From positions 1-35,585 of the forward strand of contig NZ_LNDC01000194.1 in the NCBI RefSeq assembly GCF_001870905.1: DNA of 35,585 nucleotides. The letters run 5' to 3'. Positions 7,712 through 16,332 of this stretch are shown here, piece by piece (positions within the stretch are counted from its first letter, which is position 1; every line of letters begins with the position of its first letter). The notes under the pieces were generated by a model. It searched no databases. It was not told the DNA's origin and saw only the letters and a list, made by a program, of their open reading frames with translations. This stretch comes from Geitlerinema sp. PCC 9228 (GTDB lineage Bacteria > Cyanobacteriota > Cyanobacteriia > Cyanobacteriales > PCC-9228). The position numbers and the translations under genes were made by a program.

Positions 7712-8734
7712 ATGTTTGGTTTAATTGGTCATTTGACGAGTTTGGAGCACGCTCAGGCTGTGGCTAGCCGGCTGGGCTATCCGGAATATGCCAACCAGGG
7801 GCTGGACTTTTGGTGCAGCGCCCCGCCGTTGGTTGTCGATCGGATTAAGGTGACCAGCGCGATCGGTCAAACGATTGAAGGTTTGTACGTGGAGTCGTGC
7901 TTTTTGCCGGAAATGCTAGCCAGCCAGCGGGTGAAAGCTGCCGTTCGCAAAATTGTCAATGCGATGGTACACGCGCAAAAGCAAGGGCTGAAGATTACGG
8001 CTTTAGGCGGATTTTCTTCTATTGTTTTTGAAAATTTCAACCTGAACCAGATCCGGCAGGTGCGCAATATCCGATTGGAGTTGGAACGCTTTACGACCGG
8101 CAATACCCACACGGCTTATATTATTAGCCAGCAAGTGGAGAAAGCATCGTCGATGTTGGGTATCGATCTATCGACGGCTAAAGTAGCTGTGGTGGGTGCC
8201 ACCGGTGATATTGGTAGTGGCGTATGTCGCTGGCTGAATATGCGAACCGACACCAAGGAAATGCTGCTGGTGGCGCGCAATCGCGATCGCTTGCATGCCT
8301 TGCAAGAGGAGTTAGGTCGCGGCAAGATTGTAGATTTGGATGGGGCACTGGCGGAGGCAGATATTGTGGTCTGGGTCGCCAGCATGCCCAAGGGGTTGGA
8401 GATTGATGTTAGCCAGCTCAAACGCCCTTGTCTGCTGATTGATGGGGGATATCCCAAAAACCTCAACCGCCACTTTCAGATGCCAGGGGTCTACGTCTTG
8501 AAAGGCGGTATTGTGGAACATTCCCTCGATATTGAATGGCATATTATGGATTTGGTGAATATGGATGCCCCCACCCGCCAGTTGTTTGCTTGTTTTGCCG
8601 AATCCATGCTGTTGGAGTTTGAGAAGCTGTATACCAACTTCTCTTGGGGTAGAAACCAAATCACCGTGGAAAAAATGGAGCAAATCGGTCATTTTTCGGG
8701 CAAACATGGCTTCCAACCGTTGCTTAAGTTCTAA
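7712..8734 (+). CDS. aar: Long-chain acyl-ACP reductase (aldehyde-forming)
   Basis: A 340-residue protein starting [18 protein letters not shown], the standard cyanobacterial AAR start and length. The NADPH-binding [10 protein letters not shown] lies at 161-170, and Cys294 in LFACFAES is at the position of the cysteine that carries the acyl thioester in this family. It reduces fatty acyl-ACP to the free aldehyde that ADO then deformylates. Fatty acid synthesis genes such as accA, which often follow aar in other cyanobacteria, are absent here; instead a convergent zinc-ribbon gene follows. Confidence 0.97.
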   Translation: MFGLIGHLTSLEHAQAVASRLGYPEYANQGLDFWCSAPPLVVDRIKVTSAIGQTIEGLYVESCFLPEMLASQRVKAAVRKIVNAMVHAQKQGLKITALGGFSSIVFENFNLNQIRQVRNIRLELERFTTGNTHTAYIISQQVEKASSMLGIDLSTAKVAVVGATGDIGSGVCRWLNMRTDTKEMLLVARNRDRLHALQEELGRGKIVDLDGALAEADIVVWVASMPKGLEIDVSQLKRPCLLIDGGYPKNLNRHFQMPGVYVLKGGIVEHSLDIEWHIMDLVNMDAPTRQLFACFAESMLLEFEKLYTNFSWGRNQITVEKMEQIGHFSGKHGFQPLLKF

Positions 8735-8768
8735 AAGCAAGCGCTGCGCCTGTCTGCCCCAACTGGCG

Positions 8769-8786
8769 ACTTGCTACCAGGCAAGT
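8769..8786. terminator. Possible bidirectional hairpin between convergent genes
   Basis: ACTTGC (8769-8774) and GCAAGT (8781-8786) form a perfect 6-bp stem with a 6-base loop directly between the ends of aar and the zinc-ribbon gene. There is no T run, so terminator function is only suggested by position. Confidence 0.3.
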
Positions 8787-9068
8787 TCATGCTTCCGGTG
8801 GCAACGTTGTGTCTTCTTCGTTTTCTTCCGTTGCGGCTGGTGGGCGATCGCTGCTCCACGCCCACCAGCAGCTGCCGCAGGAACATTGGTAAAATTCCTG
8901 CCATTTGCGGCGATTTTCCTCGGTAAAAACGGGAGAACGGCGGTTGATCCAAACCCGTTCGGCTTTTTTGGGGCTACTGCCGCAAACCGGGCAGCGAAAT
9001 TCTAAGACGTGAACTGCTGAAGATGTCCAATCGGGAGGAGTCGGGTCAAATGCGTCTAACATGGTCAT
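8787..9068 (-). CDS. Small conserved zinc-ribbon protein
   Basis: A 93-residue protein with CPVCG (Cys26, Cys29) and CSCGSC (Cys62, Cys64, Cys67), consistent with a four-cysteine zinc ribbon with one spare cysteine. A Trp-rich WWAWSSDRP follows the second pair, and the last 18 residues are acidic. I believe similar proteins are conserved in cyanobacteria, but I know no function. It could bind nucleic acid or act as a small adaptor. MTM or MLDAF (two codons later, 9062) could be the start. It converges on aar with only 52 bases between. Confidence 0.7.
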   Translation of the reverse strand: MTMLDAFDPTPPDWTSSAVHVLEFRCPVCGSSPKKAERVWINRRSPVFTEENRRKWQEFYQCSCGSCWWAWSSDRPPAATEENEEDTTLPPEA

Positions 9069-9246
9069 CTATACGTTCGCGAAGCGTCTGGTGAAGGAGA
9101 ATCGTTCTCTGCAGGGGAAGGAGCTATACCCGTCGTTTAGTAGAGAACCATTACCCCCCGCAAATCCAAGCGGCCAACGTTCCCAAGCCAGTTGCCGGAT
9201 TGTCCTTTCCATTGTAAGCCCAACAACCACCAATTGTTGATGTCCT

Positions 9247-9870
9247 ATGCCCGAAATCGATCCATCTGAAGAAATTTCCCGTTTGTTGGATTTGATGCCA
9301 GCTTCTGCCCGGATGGCGACCAAACTGGTGAGCAAATCCCAGCAAATTGTGCCTATCGAAGAGCCAGTTGCCCTGCCTTGGAAGCGCAACTATCAAATTT
9401 TGATTAATTTTGACCTGTGGTCGGAAATTCCCTTACCGCAGCGCGATTTGTTGCTATTGCGAGCGGTGGCTAAATTTGAGGGAACCAAATGGTTTCGTTT
9501 GGAGTGGCCCCAGGGTGTGGTGGCGGCTGGGGCTTTTGGTACGATTTTTGAGCTTTCCCAAGGGGATGCCATTGGTATATTGGTTGCCGGTGGTTTGAGT
9601 GCTTTGGCAGCCAATCGGATTTGGCGCGCGCAGCGGGGGGTGAAAGCTGAGTTGCGCGCCGATGAGGAGGCATTGCGCCTTGCCAGCAGGCGGGGATATA
9701 GCAAGGTAGAGGCAGCTAAGGCGCTGTTGGATGGAATCGCTACGGTGGCCAAGTTGGAAGGGCGTTCCAGCTTGAATTTTATGGAGTTGGTGCGATCGCA
9801 GAATTTAAAAGCGATCGCCGGGGTGTCACCAGTGGGCATGCCCCAAAGATACCGCGACAGCGACGAGTGA
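9247..9870 (+). CDS. DUF3318 family protein
   Basis: A 207-residue protein that I recognise as the DUF3318 family, found in cyanobacteria. The segment NFDLWSEIPLPQRDLLLLRAV (about 55-75) is characteristic, followed by a moderately hydrophobic glycine/alanine-rich stretch (about 89-121, including GDAIGILVAGGLSALAANRIW) that may be membrane-associated, and a charged helical C-terminal half. Function is unknown. No ribosome-binding site is obvious at the ATG. It is divergent from the zinc-ribbon gene, with a 178-base spacer in which I see no clear promoter, and convergent with the GT2 gene, with only four bases between the two stops. Confidence 0.8.
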   Translation: MPEIDPSEEISRLLDLMPASARMATKLVSKSQQIVPIEEPVALPWKRNYQILINFDLWSEIPLPQRDLLLLRAVAKFEGTKWFRLEWPQGVVAAGAFGTIFELSQGDAIGILVAGGLSALAANRIWRAQRGVKAELRADEEALRLASRRGYSKVEAAKALLDGIATVAKLEGRSSLNFMELVRSQNLKAIAGVSPVGMPQRYRDSDE

Positions 9871-9874
9871 GATT

Positions 9875-10828
9875 CTAAACTTGCTTGTCTGTCTGCCACA
9901 GTTGCCATTTCAACAACTTGGCAAAAGTTCTCGGTACTAAATACAGCTTGCTTAAAAATAAATTCCACATATAACCATATCGAGGAAACTGCTTTAGCAA
10001 GAGAAAATCGGTAAAAACGTGAAATCTGGGGGGCTTCAAAGAGGCTTCTTTGTAAATATAACGAATTTGCTCTGGTTTGGGCAGACAGTGGCCGATAATG
10101 CGATCTTTTTGATAAAACTTGGCTTGAACGAACAATGCTGTCAAGCGATCGGCCCCTGTCACGGGAATCCAAGTCAGATGCCCCCAAAGTTTGGTTGCTT
10201 CCGATAGATGGGGCAGTGCCTTTTGCACGAGTTCGGTTTTCCAAACAATGTTGTTGAAGTTTTCAAAGTGATATCCTTTGTGGTCGTTTCGCGCTTTGAC
10301 AAAACAGGCGTGGAGAAAATCAAATTTTGTGTCTATAGGAGCGATGGGGTTTTCTAGCAAACCTTGGAATTTCCCCCTTTGAAAAGGATAGGGATTTTCT
10401 GGTGTTTTTTTCAAAATCTCTAGCCGGTTGACATCGGGAAGCTGCTCCCAAGGGCGTTCGATATTTTCCCGGTCTTGATGGTCAATATTGCACTTGCTCA
10501 AGCGTAATATCCAGCTATCGGGGAATCTTTGAAAATATTCTTGCACCAACTGTGCGATATCTGGATGGATGTAATCGTCGTCATCGAGGGCTACTAAGTA
10601 CGTTCCGCGCGCGTTGAGCAATCCTACATGTCGCTGCATCATTTCCCCTTTATAGGGGCTTACCAAGGAACGAACGCGCGTATCAGTGATTTCTCGGATA
10701 GATGTATAAGGATGGTAGACAAACAGAAACTCTACCTCACCGCGAACTTTCAACAGCTCGTGGCACCACTCATCAGAAAAATCCCCACGAGTTGGCGTAA
10801 CGATAGAAAGAATAGGAGATGGGTTCAT
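9875..10828 (-). CDS. Glycosyltransferase family 2-like protein
   Basis: A 317-residue protein opening with LSIVTPTRGDF, the first beta strand of the GT-A fold, and carrying LDDDDYIHPD (81-90), the metal- and nucleotide-sugar-binding acidic motif of GT2 enzymes. The C-terminal third is basic and aromatic and may sit on the membrane. The sugar and acceptor are unknown. The ATG at 10828 is preferred; an upstream TTG at 10858 would add ten residues. It lies downstream of, and in the same direction as, the two GT4 genes, so it probably belongs to the same surface-glycan group, though 405 bases separate it from the preceding gene. Confidence 0.82.
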   Translation of the reverse strand: MNPSPILSIVTPTRGDFSDEWCHELLKVRGEVEFLFVYHPYTSIREITDTRVRSLVSPYKGEMMQRHVGLLNARGTYLVALDDDDYIHPDIAQLVQEYFQRFPDSWILRLSKCNIDHQDRENIERPWEQLPDVNRLEILKKTPENPYPFQRGKFQGLLENPIAPIDTKFDFLHACFVKARNDHKGYHFENFNNIVWKTELVQKALPHLSEATKLWGHLTWIPVTGADRLTALFVQAKFYQKDRIIGHCLPKPEQIRYIYKEASLKPPRFHVFTDFLLLKQFPRYGYMWNLFLSKLYLVPRTFAKLLKWQLWQTDKQV

Positions 10829-11233
10829 AGCGATCGCCGTAATAATTTTTTCTGACAATAAAACTTATACCATTTCCTCAAAAGTATGCAATAGAAAATC
10901 GGGCATTTTGTAGGAAATAACGGGTAAAATGGGCAATTGGGAAACTCCAGACAATCATTTTTTTTCAGAAATGGGAGGATATGGTATTGGGATTTTACAC
11001 CCCCATCTTCTATGGGTCTGAGAAATTCCCCCTTTTCCCTATAGAAGTGGGAGGCAGCGTCTTTTGCAGCCTGCAAACCACCCAAACCAACCCACGTCCG
11101 CTGCGGGTTATTTGCCACACGGACATAAGAATGAAATCTTTTCTCCGAGTATATACGGAAAATACCGATATCGGCAAGCCCATCCGGGAAAGCAGAGAAA
11201 TTTTTCCTGCCTCAACGCTGGATTGGCCAACAC
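10829..11233. other. Intergenic region with short palindromes
   Basis: No convincing gene in about 400 bases. Two perfect or near-perfect palindromes are visible: TTTGCAG-C-CTGCAAA (11063-11077) and CCGATATCGG (11165-11174). They may be operators or hairpins affecting GT2 expression on the minus strand. There is no clear terminator behind the 770-residue gene and no strong promoter for GT2. Confidence 0.4.
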
Positions 11234-13546
11234 TTATCCTTGCCAAGCAATTGCTTTATAGCCACTAGGGGTCGCAAAAAGCAAAGCTGGTGGTTGCTCC
11301 TCACCGATTTGAATCGCACCAAACAGCGATCGCTTTTCCAAACTCCGAAACTCGTTATACAGCAAATTCCCATCCTGAGAAAAAATCAACGTATGGGTTT
11401 GCCAGGGATTGGTATCCAAAGTATTCAGCCGTACTGACTGCCAATTGCCTTCTCTAGAATCCTGGATTTGCAGGGTCAGCAGAATTTCAGAATCGCCATT
11501 GCCGTTCAGGTCGATCGATTCGATCGTCCAATTGCCAAACTGCGATCGCAACTTCGGTATGCTGGGAATGGGTTGCGATATAGAAAACCGGAGCAGTTGC
11601 AGTTCCCTCCACAGCTGCGGTAAGAGATTTTGAACGGTCACAGGTTTTTCGGCTGCCAAACTTTTTAAAGTCATTACCCGGGAGTCTACCCATGTCAAAG
11701 CTTGTTGGGTAAACGCCAAAGCGCCTCTGCTGTTAGCAACAGATAGGGAAGGTCCTGTCGCCAGCAACTGTACGTCATTACCCTGATGGCGCAGAGCTTT
11801 CACCGTTACGGAAATCGTTTCGCGATCGCCGTTAGGCCGCCAGGAAGTCACTTGCAATTGCGGGTCTATCGTCAATCCCAACTGCTGCCACAAACTGGGC
11901 AAAAAGACATCTGAGGAAATTTCGGGTTGCCACTGACTGCCATTGTGCCAACTAGTAACTTGAATACGATACCACGACCGTTCCTCAGCAATTTTCTGGG
12001 ATAACCGACCGGCTGGCTGCCACCAATTCTCCTTATTAGGTCGTTCCAAAAACTCTGCTGTACCGATAATATGACTCTGGTGGGAACGCTGTAAAGGTCG
12101 CTGTGCCAAAGCCGCTTCCAACTGGCGCAAAAGCTTGCCAATAAACACCCTTGTCCGAGCATCTACTTGTTCTTGTTGCTCCAACCAATCCCAAGCCGCC
12201 GCCGTACCCTGACGAGAACCAACCATCAAAGCCGCCCAAACTTGTGCCGATCGCTGTTGGGGATGAACGCGCAAAGCCGTTTCCACCCGCTGCCATAGGC
12301 GGTCGTACTCATCTTGCAACAGCTTCGCAATGGCCTGTTGGTGACGCCAGGAAGTTTGAAAAACCCCCAATGCCGACTCCCAGCGACCATCAATGAGCTT
12401 CGCCAACACCTCTTGCGAAGGACTTATCCAAGCGGCTTCTGCCTGCCGTTGGGCAATTTCTGCATGCATAACCGCTAAATCCAACTGTGCTTGAGCTTCG
12501 TTGGGCCAGTAATTTTCGTTGGCGAGGGTTTGCTGTTTGGCTTGGCGAAATTGTTCCGCTGCCTGGGACCACAAACCGCTGCGCGCCAGCCGTAACGCAT
12601 CCTGGTAGGTGGGTCGATCCAGAACTGGTTCTGTAAAAGAAACAGGAACCAACTGTACGGGATTGAGGAAAAAGCTGCGCGGTTTCACTTGATACAGCTG
12701 AAATTTGGGTTCCAAGCCTATACTTTGGTCAATAACCAGTTCTGGGGTTTGGGTGCCTGTCACTTGCTTCCAGGAGGGGGTTTGTCCGCTGGGGCTGGTC
12801 CAGTCTAATAATTTACTGACGTGATTGTGTTTTATATTATAATGCAATACCTGTCCGTAAACAATGGAGGTATTGTTGACCGCGCGCATGCCACTTAAGT
12901 GAATCCAAATGCCATCCTGGGGTGCATCGTTGGGAAAACGATGCCATTGCGTCAAAGGAACTGGTGTGTTGCTGCCGGCGATATTCCGGTTGGCAACTGG
13001 TGCGATGACAAAGGATTCTGGCGGTCCGGTAACTGTTTTTTGTTCGACCAAGCGAAATAGTTGGGAAGGATCGAGACCGGGAAACTGCCATTGCGGTGCT
13101 TGAATGGGTTGGTAAATGCGTAATTCTTCAATAACTTTGCAATTGGCGTCGCAGTTTGCTTTTTTTTTCAAAACCGGTAATAAAATGGCTTGTAGGTTCT
13201 GGTTTTGATGGGTGCCTGCTATGTTTTGTGCGATCGCGAGATTACATTGGGATTGGGAACACAAAGGTAGGGGAGATCCAGCGAGGCGATCGCTGGCGCG
13301 AATTTGCTGTTGGATTTGCGAAAGCGTCAGCGGTGGGTTTTGACCGGTGTAGATGCGGTTGGCTGGGGGCAAATATTGGTCGATCCACAGAAACGCTTGG
13401 GGATTGACAATTAATTTATATCCAATCCAACCCCCCCCTACCGCAACCACCAACGTAGTTCCCAACCCGCCAGTGGCTGCAAACAAAACCAGCAGGGAAA
13501 AGAAGTAACGAATGGCTTTGGTCAGGGTTCCCGTCTTTTTGCTCAT
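11234..13546 (-). CDS. Large membrane-anchored protein of unknown function
   Basis: A 770-residue protein with one strong hydrophobic segment at about residues 13-46 after a basic start (MSKKTGTLTKAIRYFF), so it is probably anchored in the membrane with its bulk outside the cytoplasm. The middle (about 335-500) is helical and Gln/Ala/Trp-rich, reminiscent of TPR-like repeats. Near residue 677 a single DLNGNGDSEILLTLQI resembles an FG-GAP/VCBS calcium-loop unit. I do not recognise a named family. Its ATG at 13546 overlaps the stop of the GT4 gene (ATGA), implying co-translation and a role in the same glycan or surface process. Starting at 13612 instead would add 22 residues that overlap the GT4 gene, so this is not preferred. 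Confidence 0.75.
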   Translation of the reverse strand: MSKKTGTLTKAIRYFFSLLVLFAATGGLGTTLVVAVGGGWIGYKLIVNPQAFLWIDQYLPPANRIYTGQNPPLTLSQIQQQIRASDRLAGSPLPLCSQSQCNLAIAQNIAGTHQNQNLQAILLPVLKKKANCDANCKVIEELRIYQPIQAPQWQFPGLDPSQLFRLVEQKTVTGPPESFVIAPVANRNIAGSNTPVPLTQWHRFPNDAPQDGIWIHLSGMRAVNNTSIVYGQVLHYNIKHNHVSKLLDWTSPSGQTPSWKQVTGTQTPELVIDQSIGLEPKFQLYQVKPRSFFLNPVQLVPVSFTEPVLDRPTYQDALRLARSGLWSQAAEQFRQAKQQTLANENYWPNEAQAQLDLAVMHAEIAQRQAEAAWISPSQEVLAKLIDGRWESALGVFQTSWRHQQAIAKLLQDEYDRLWQRVETALRVHPQQRSAQVWAALMVGSRQGTAAAWDWLEQQEQVDARTRVFIGKLLRQLEAALAQRPLQRSHQSHIIGTAEFLERPNKENWWQPAGRLSQKIAEERSWYRIQVTSWHNGSQWQPEISSDVFLPSLWQQLGLTIDPQLQVTSWRPNGDRETISVTVKALRHQGNDVQLLATGPSLSVANSRGALAFTQQALTWVDSRVMTLKSLAAEKPVTVQNLLPQLWRELQLLRFSISQPIPSIPKLRSQFGNWTIESIDLNGNGDSEILLTLQIQDSREGNWQSVRLNTLDTNPWQTHTLIFSQDGNLLYNEFRSLEKRSLFGAIQIGEEQPPALLFATPSGYKAIAWQG

Positions 13547-14769
13547 GGCAGATTGTTGGCCCCTTCGCTGTCGCAAAGGAAAGCTTCGTATTCCTGACAG
13601 GCGCGTTCCCAACTAAATTCGCTGACAATGTATTGGCGGCCGTTTTGCGATAGTTCGGTACGTAGTTGGGGAGAATCGAATAACCGGGCGATCGCGCTAA
13701 TATATTCTTGGGGACGATTGGCACGCAAGGCACGTTGGGTCGGCGCATCTACTTGCAATCCTTCCAAACCGCGATCGCTTCCCACTACGGGAACGCCGGC
13801 TGCCATAGCTTCTAAGGTTTTATTTTTAATCCCAAAACCGCTACGCATGGGAATTGCGCAAACAGTTGCTTGATGCAGCATTTCGCTCATGGCATCCACC
13901 CGACCGGTCACCGTAACCCCAGGTTGCTCTTGCAGCTGCAAAATTTCGGGTTGGGGTCTGGCACCAACAATGTAAAATTCGGCTTGGGGATATTGTTTTC
14001 GGATATGGGGAAATACTTCTGCAGCAAAAAAACGCGCGGCATCGATGTTGGCCAATGCATCCATGGCTCCTGTGAAAACCAACCGATATCCCCCCGGGTC
14101 TTGCTCTCGGTAAGGAAAAGCTTGCAAATCCACGCCGTTGGGAATCACTGCAATTTTGGCTGCCGGTGAAAAAGCCTCGATTTGTTCTCGGTCGTCATTG
14201 GTGGTGACGACAATGCGAGAAAACTTTTGACAGTAGCGTTTTTCGTAACGGTGGAGCAAAGGCAAATATACGGAATCGCGTCTGGGGGAGGTACTGGTAC
14301 CATGTTCCAATTGCTGCTTGCAAGTTCCGTATAGGGAACTGTGGATATTGACCAGGGTCTGGATGCGATCGCGCCAGTGCGATCGTATGTATTGTTCGTT
14401 GCTGCTGTGTTCGCAGGTAATGGCGTCGCAGATTCCCGCGGAAACCCGGCTGTCAAGCCATTGTTGCATGGGAACAGAATAGGAATTGGCAATACTGGGA
14501 GGGGTTCCTTCTACAACAAACTTCCCAAAACGCAGGAGTTTCCCTAGCTTGTTACTAGCAGGTTGCTTGGCAGGGGGAAATACGGCCAATTCCGTCACCC
14601 ACTGGCGCAAGGTATTCACTTCTTCATCGGTGACATCCGGCGATCGCTGGGTTGCCAGCATCACTTGGTGATGTCGGCTCAAATATTTCAGCAAATGAAA
14701 GGTCCTAACTTCCGTTCCTCCCCGGGTTGGCGGATAGGGAAACGTGGCGGAAACGATCGCAATGCGCAT
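13543..14769 (-). CDS. GT4-family glycosyltransferase
   Basis: A 408-residue GT-B-fold enzyme. The N-terminal domain has PYPPTRGGTEVRTFHLLKYL (the glycine-rich acceptor-side loop) and the C-terminal domain has IPNGVDLQAF and, around residues 313-332, GFGIKNKTLEAMAAGVPVVG, the donor-binding region with its conserved glutamate. Such retaining enzymes build exopolysaccharide, O-antigen or glycolipid. The upstream GT4 gene ends 52 bases before this start, and the downstream 770-residue gene overlaps it, so all three are probably one operon. The sugar specificity cannot be inferred. Confidence 0.9.
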   Translation of the reverse strand: MRIAIVSATFPYPPTRGGTEVRTFHLLKYLSRHHQVMLATQRSPDVTDEEVNTLRQWVTELAVFPPAKQPASNKLGKLLRFGKFVVEGTPPSIANSYSVPMQQWLDSRVSAGICDAITCEHSSNEQYIRSHWRDRIQTLVNIHSSLYGTCKQQLEHGTSTSPRRDSVYLPLLHRYEKRYCQKFSRIVVTTNDDREQIEAFSPAAKIAVIPNGVDLQAFPYREQDPGGYRLVFTGAMDALANIDAARFFAAEVFPHIRKQYPQAEFYIVGARPQPEILQLQEQPGVTVTGRVDAMSEMLHQATVCAIPMRSGFGIKNKTLEAMAAGVPVVGSDRGLEGLQVDAPTQRALRANRPQEYISAIARLFDSPQLRTELSQNGRQYIVSEFSWERACQEYEAFLCDSEGANNLP

Positions 14770-14821
14770 ACAAATACTTTAGGTGGAAACAGGCAATTTT
14801 GATAGTACTGTTTGTCAACCT

Positions 14822-15925
14822 TCATGAAAAGAAGGTAGCTTCTATTTTATCGACAAAAGCTGCCGATACAGCTTCCCAGCTGCGGTCTTGTACGGACAAC
14901 CGCGCATTTTCCCCCAGTTTCTTTCTGAAGCTGTCATCTCGAACGCATTGTTCCACAAGCGAGGCCATGGTTTCGGCATCGCCAACTTCGTGTAGCAATC
15001 CATTTTCCCCATGTTGAATGATATCTCGCTGTCCGCAACAATTGGTGGTAATGCAGCAACGTCCAGTTTCCATGGCTTGCAGCAAAGATAAAGGTTGCCC
15101 TTCAAACGCACTTGGCAGTACGAAAATATGGGAACGTGCAAACAAATCGGCTTCCGAATCCCTTTGAAAGCGAGGAATAACCTCTATAAAAGGATGCAAT
15201 GATTCTGGGAAGAAATCAAGCACGGTTTCCTTGTCGGCACCCGTTCCTGCCAGCAACCAATAAATTTCCCAACCTTTTTCGTGCAAGCGCTTGGCTGCTT
15301 CCACCAACGTATGAATGCCTTTTCTGCCAATCCAAGAAGCGAGAAATAGGACCGTAATTTTTTCTGGCGGCGCGTCGTTTTCGGTAAGTTGCGATGCGTA
15401 AACCCCATTTTTAAATATATAGATGGTTTCGCGATCGCGCTGGTAGTATTGTTGGGCAAATTCTACATCTTCGCTGTTAATCAAAGCCAGCAAATCGGCA
15501 TGCTTGCCTCCCAAATCGCACGGTCGCAGCCGCCAAATTGGATATGAAAGACGGGTTTTCCAAGGAAATCGAACCCCGCGCTGTTGGTTGAGCTGCCACA
15601 GACGGCGATCGAGTCCGTGACTAAAAACCACCGTGGGAATCTTTTTCTTTAAAAATGGTGCAGAAGCGGCTTCGTGGAGGAGAAACAAATCCGCTCGCTC
15701 TCCCAAACGTTTGTACGTCCAATAAGCACCGTAGGGGAACAATCCGCGTATGCTGCCGCTGCGTTGGGGAACTACCTTGACTTCTTGAGGTCCTAGATGA
15801 ATAAATTCATAGCCACGTCGTTCAAATGCCTGCCGCCAATACCACGCAACTCTTCCCATGCCGGAAGTTGGGGAAATTTCAATATCTGCTACATGAACGA
15901 TTCGTTTTGGTCGAGATGGTTGCAT
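14822..15925 (-). CDS. GT4-family glycosyltransferase
   Basis: A 367-residue GT-B-fold enzyme, probably first in the leftward operon. ISPTSGMGRVAWYW near the start corresponds to the glycine-rich loop; TVLFLASWIGRKGIHTLVEA opens the donor domain; and LPSAFEGQPLSLLQAMETGR (about residues 270-290) carries the conserved Glu-containing donor motif. It is distinct from its GT4 neighbour rather than a close copy. The likely role is adding one sugar to a surface polysaccharide. Confidence 0.9.
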   Translation of the reverse strand: MQPSRPKRIVHVADIEISPTSGMGRVAWYWRQAFERRGYEFIHLGPQEVKVVPQRSGSIRGLFPYGAYWTYKRLGERADLFLLHEAASAPFLKKKIPTVVFSHGLDRRLWQLNQQRGVRFPWKTRLSYPIWRLRPCDLGGKHADLLALINSEDVEFAQQYYQRDRETIYIFKNGVYASQLTENDAPPEKITVLFLASWIGRKGIHTLVEAAKRLHEKGWEIYWLLAGTGADKETVLDFFPESLHPFIEVIPRFQRDSEADLFARSHIFVLPSAFEGQPLSLLQAMETGRCCITTNCCGQRDIIQHGENGLLHEVGDAETMASLVEQCVRDDSFRKKLGENARLSVQDRSWEAVSAAFVDKIEATFFS

Positions 15926-15949
15926 ATTTCGTACCGTTTTGCTAGTGCT

Positions 15950-15978
15950 GTTGTAGCTTACTACATTGACAGAATCAA
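15950..15978 (-). promoter_or_regulatory. Candidate promoter of the GT4 operon
   Basis: On the minus strand TTGATT (15978-15973), a 17-base spacer and TACAAC (15955-15950). The start would be near 15943, leaving a leader of under 20 bases before the ATG at 15925. The -10 is only a 4/6 match. Confidence 0.35.
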
Positions 15979-16081
15979 GAAATCTGGAGCGAAAATTCTA
16001 AAACCATCTTTAAAAGCGTCCTTTTATCGATCGTTGCGAGGAAATAAAACTAGAAAAAAAGCAGATTTTCTGTAGCTTGTT

Positions 16082-16110
16082 TTGTGTGAAATCTTGAAAA
16101 TTGCTATACT
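16082..16110 (+). promoter_or_regulatory. Candidate promoter of the wHTH-ATPase operon
   Basis: TTGTGT (16082-16087), a 17-base spacer and TATACT (16105-16110), with TG at 16102-16103 forming an extended -10. The leader would be about 215 bases to the preferred GTG start at 16333. Between this site and the gene I see no other feature. Confidence 0.5.
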
Positions 16111-16320
16111 AAAAAATTAGATGCTGGTTCGTTTTCAAACCAACAAAAAACAAAACAGGGATAAGCTGCGATTCTTCATTTATTTTTGGGAGTAAGAGCT
16201 TCTGCCAGAAAAATCCCATTCTCTTTCTAGCTGGTGGCAACCTCTGGTTTTACTCGCCCCCACTTTACCCAATTTCGCGAACCAACTATGATAAAGAATC
16301 GGTTGCGAACGGTTTGTTGT

Positions 16321-16327
16321 GGAGAAG
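16321..16327 (+). promoter_or_regulatory. Ribosome-binding site deciding the wHTH gene start
   Basis: GGAGAAG begins at 16321, and the GGAG core is eight bases before GTG at 16333. The alternative starts, GTG at 16234 and ATG at 16288, have no comparable site in front. Confidence 0.55.
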
Positions 16328-16332
16328 CACTC

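Noticed and set aside
15926-16287. Small ORF or RNA gene in the spacer before the ATPase operon
   Set aside because: Short frames there have no ribosome-binding site or recognisable sequence; only promoter-like elements can be supported.
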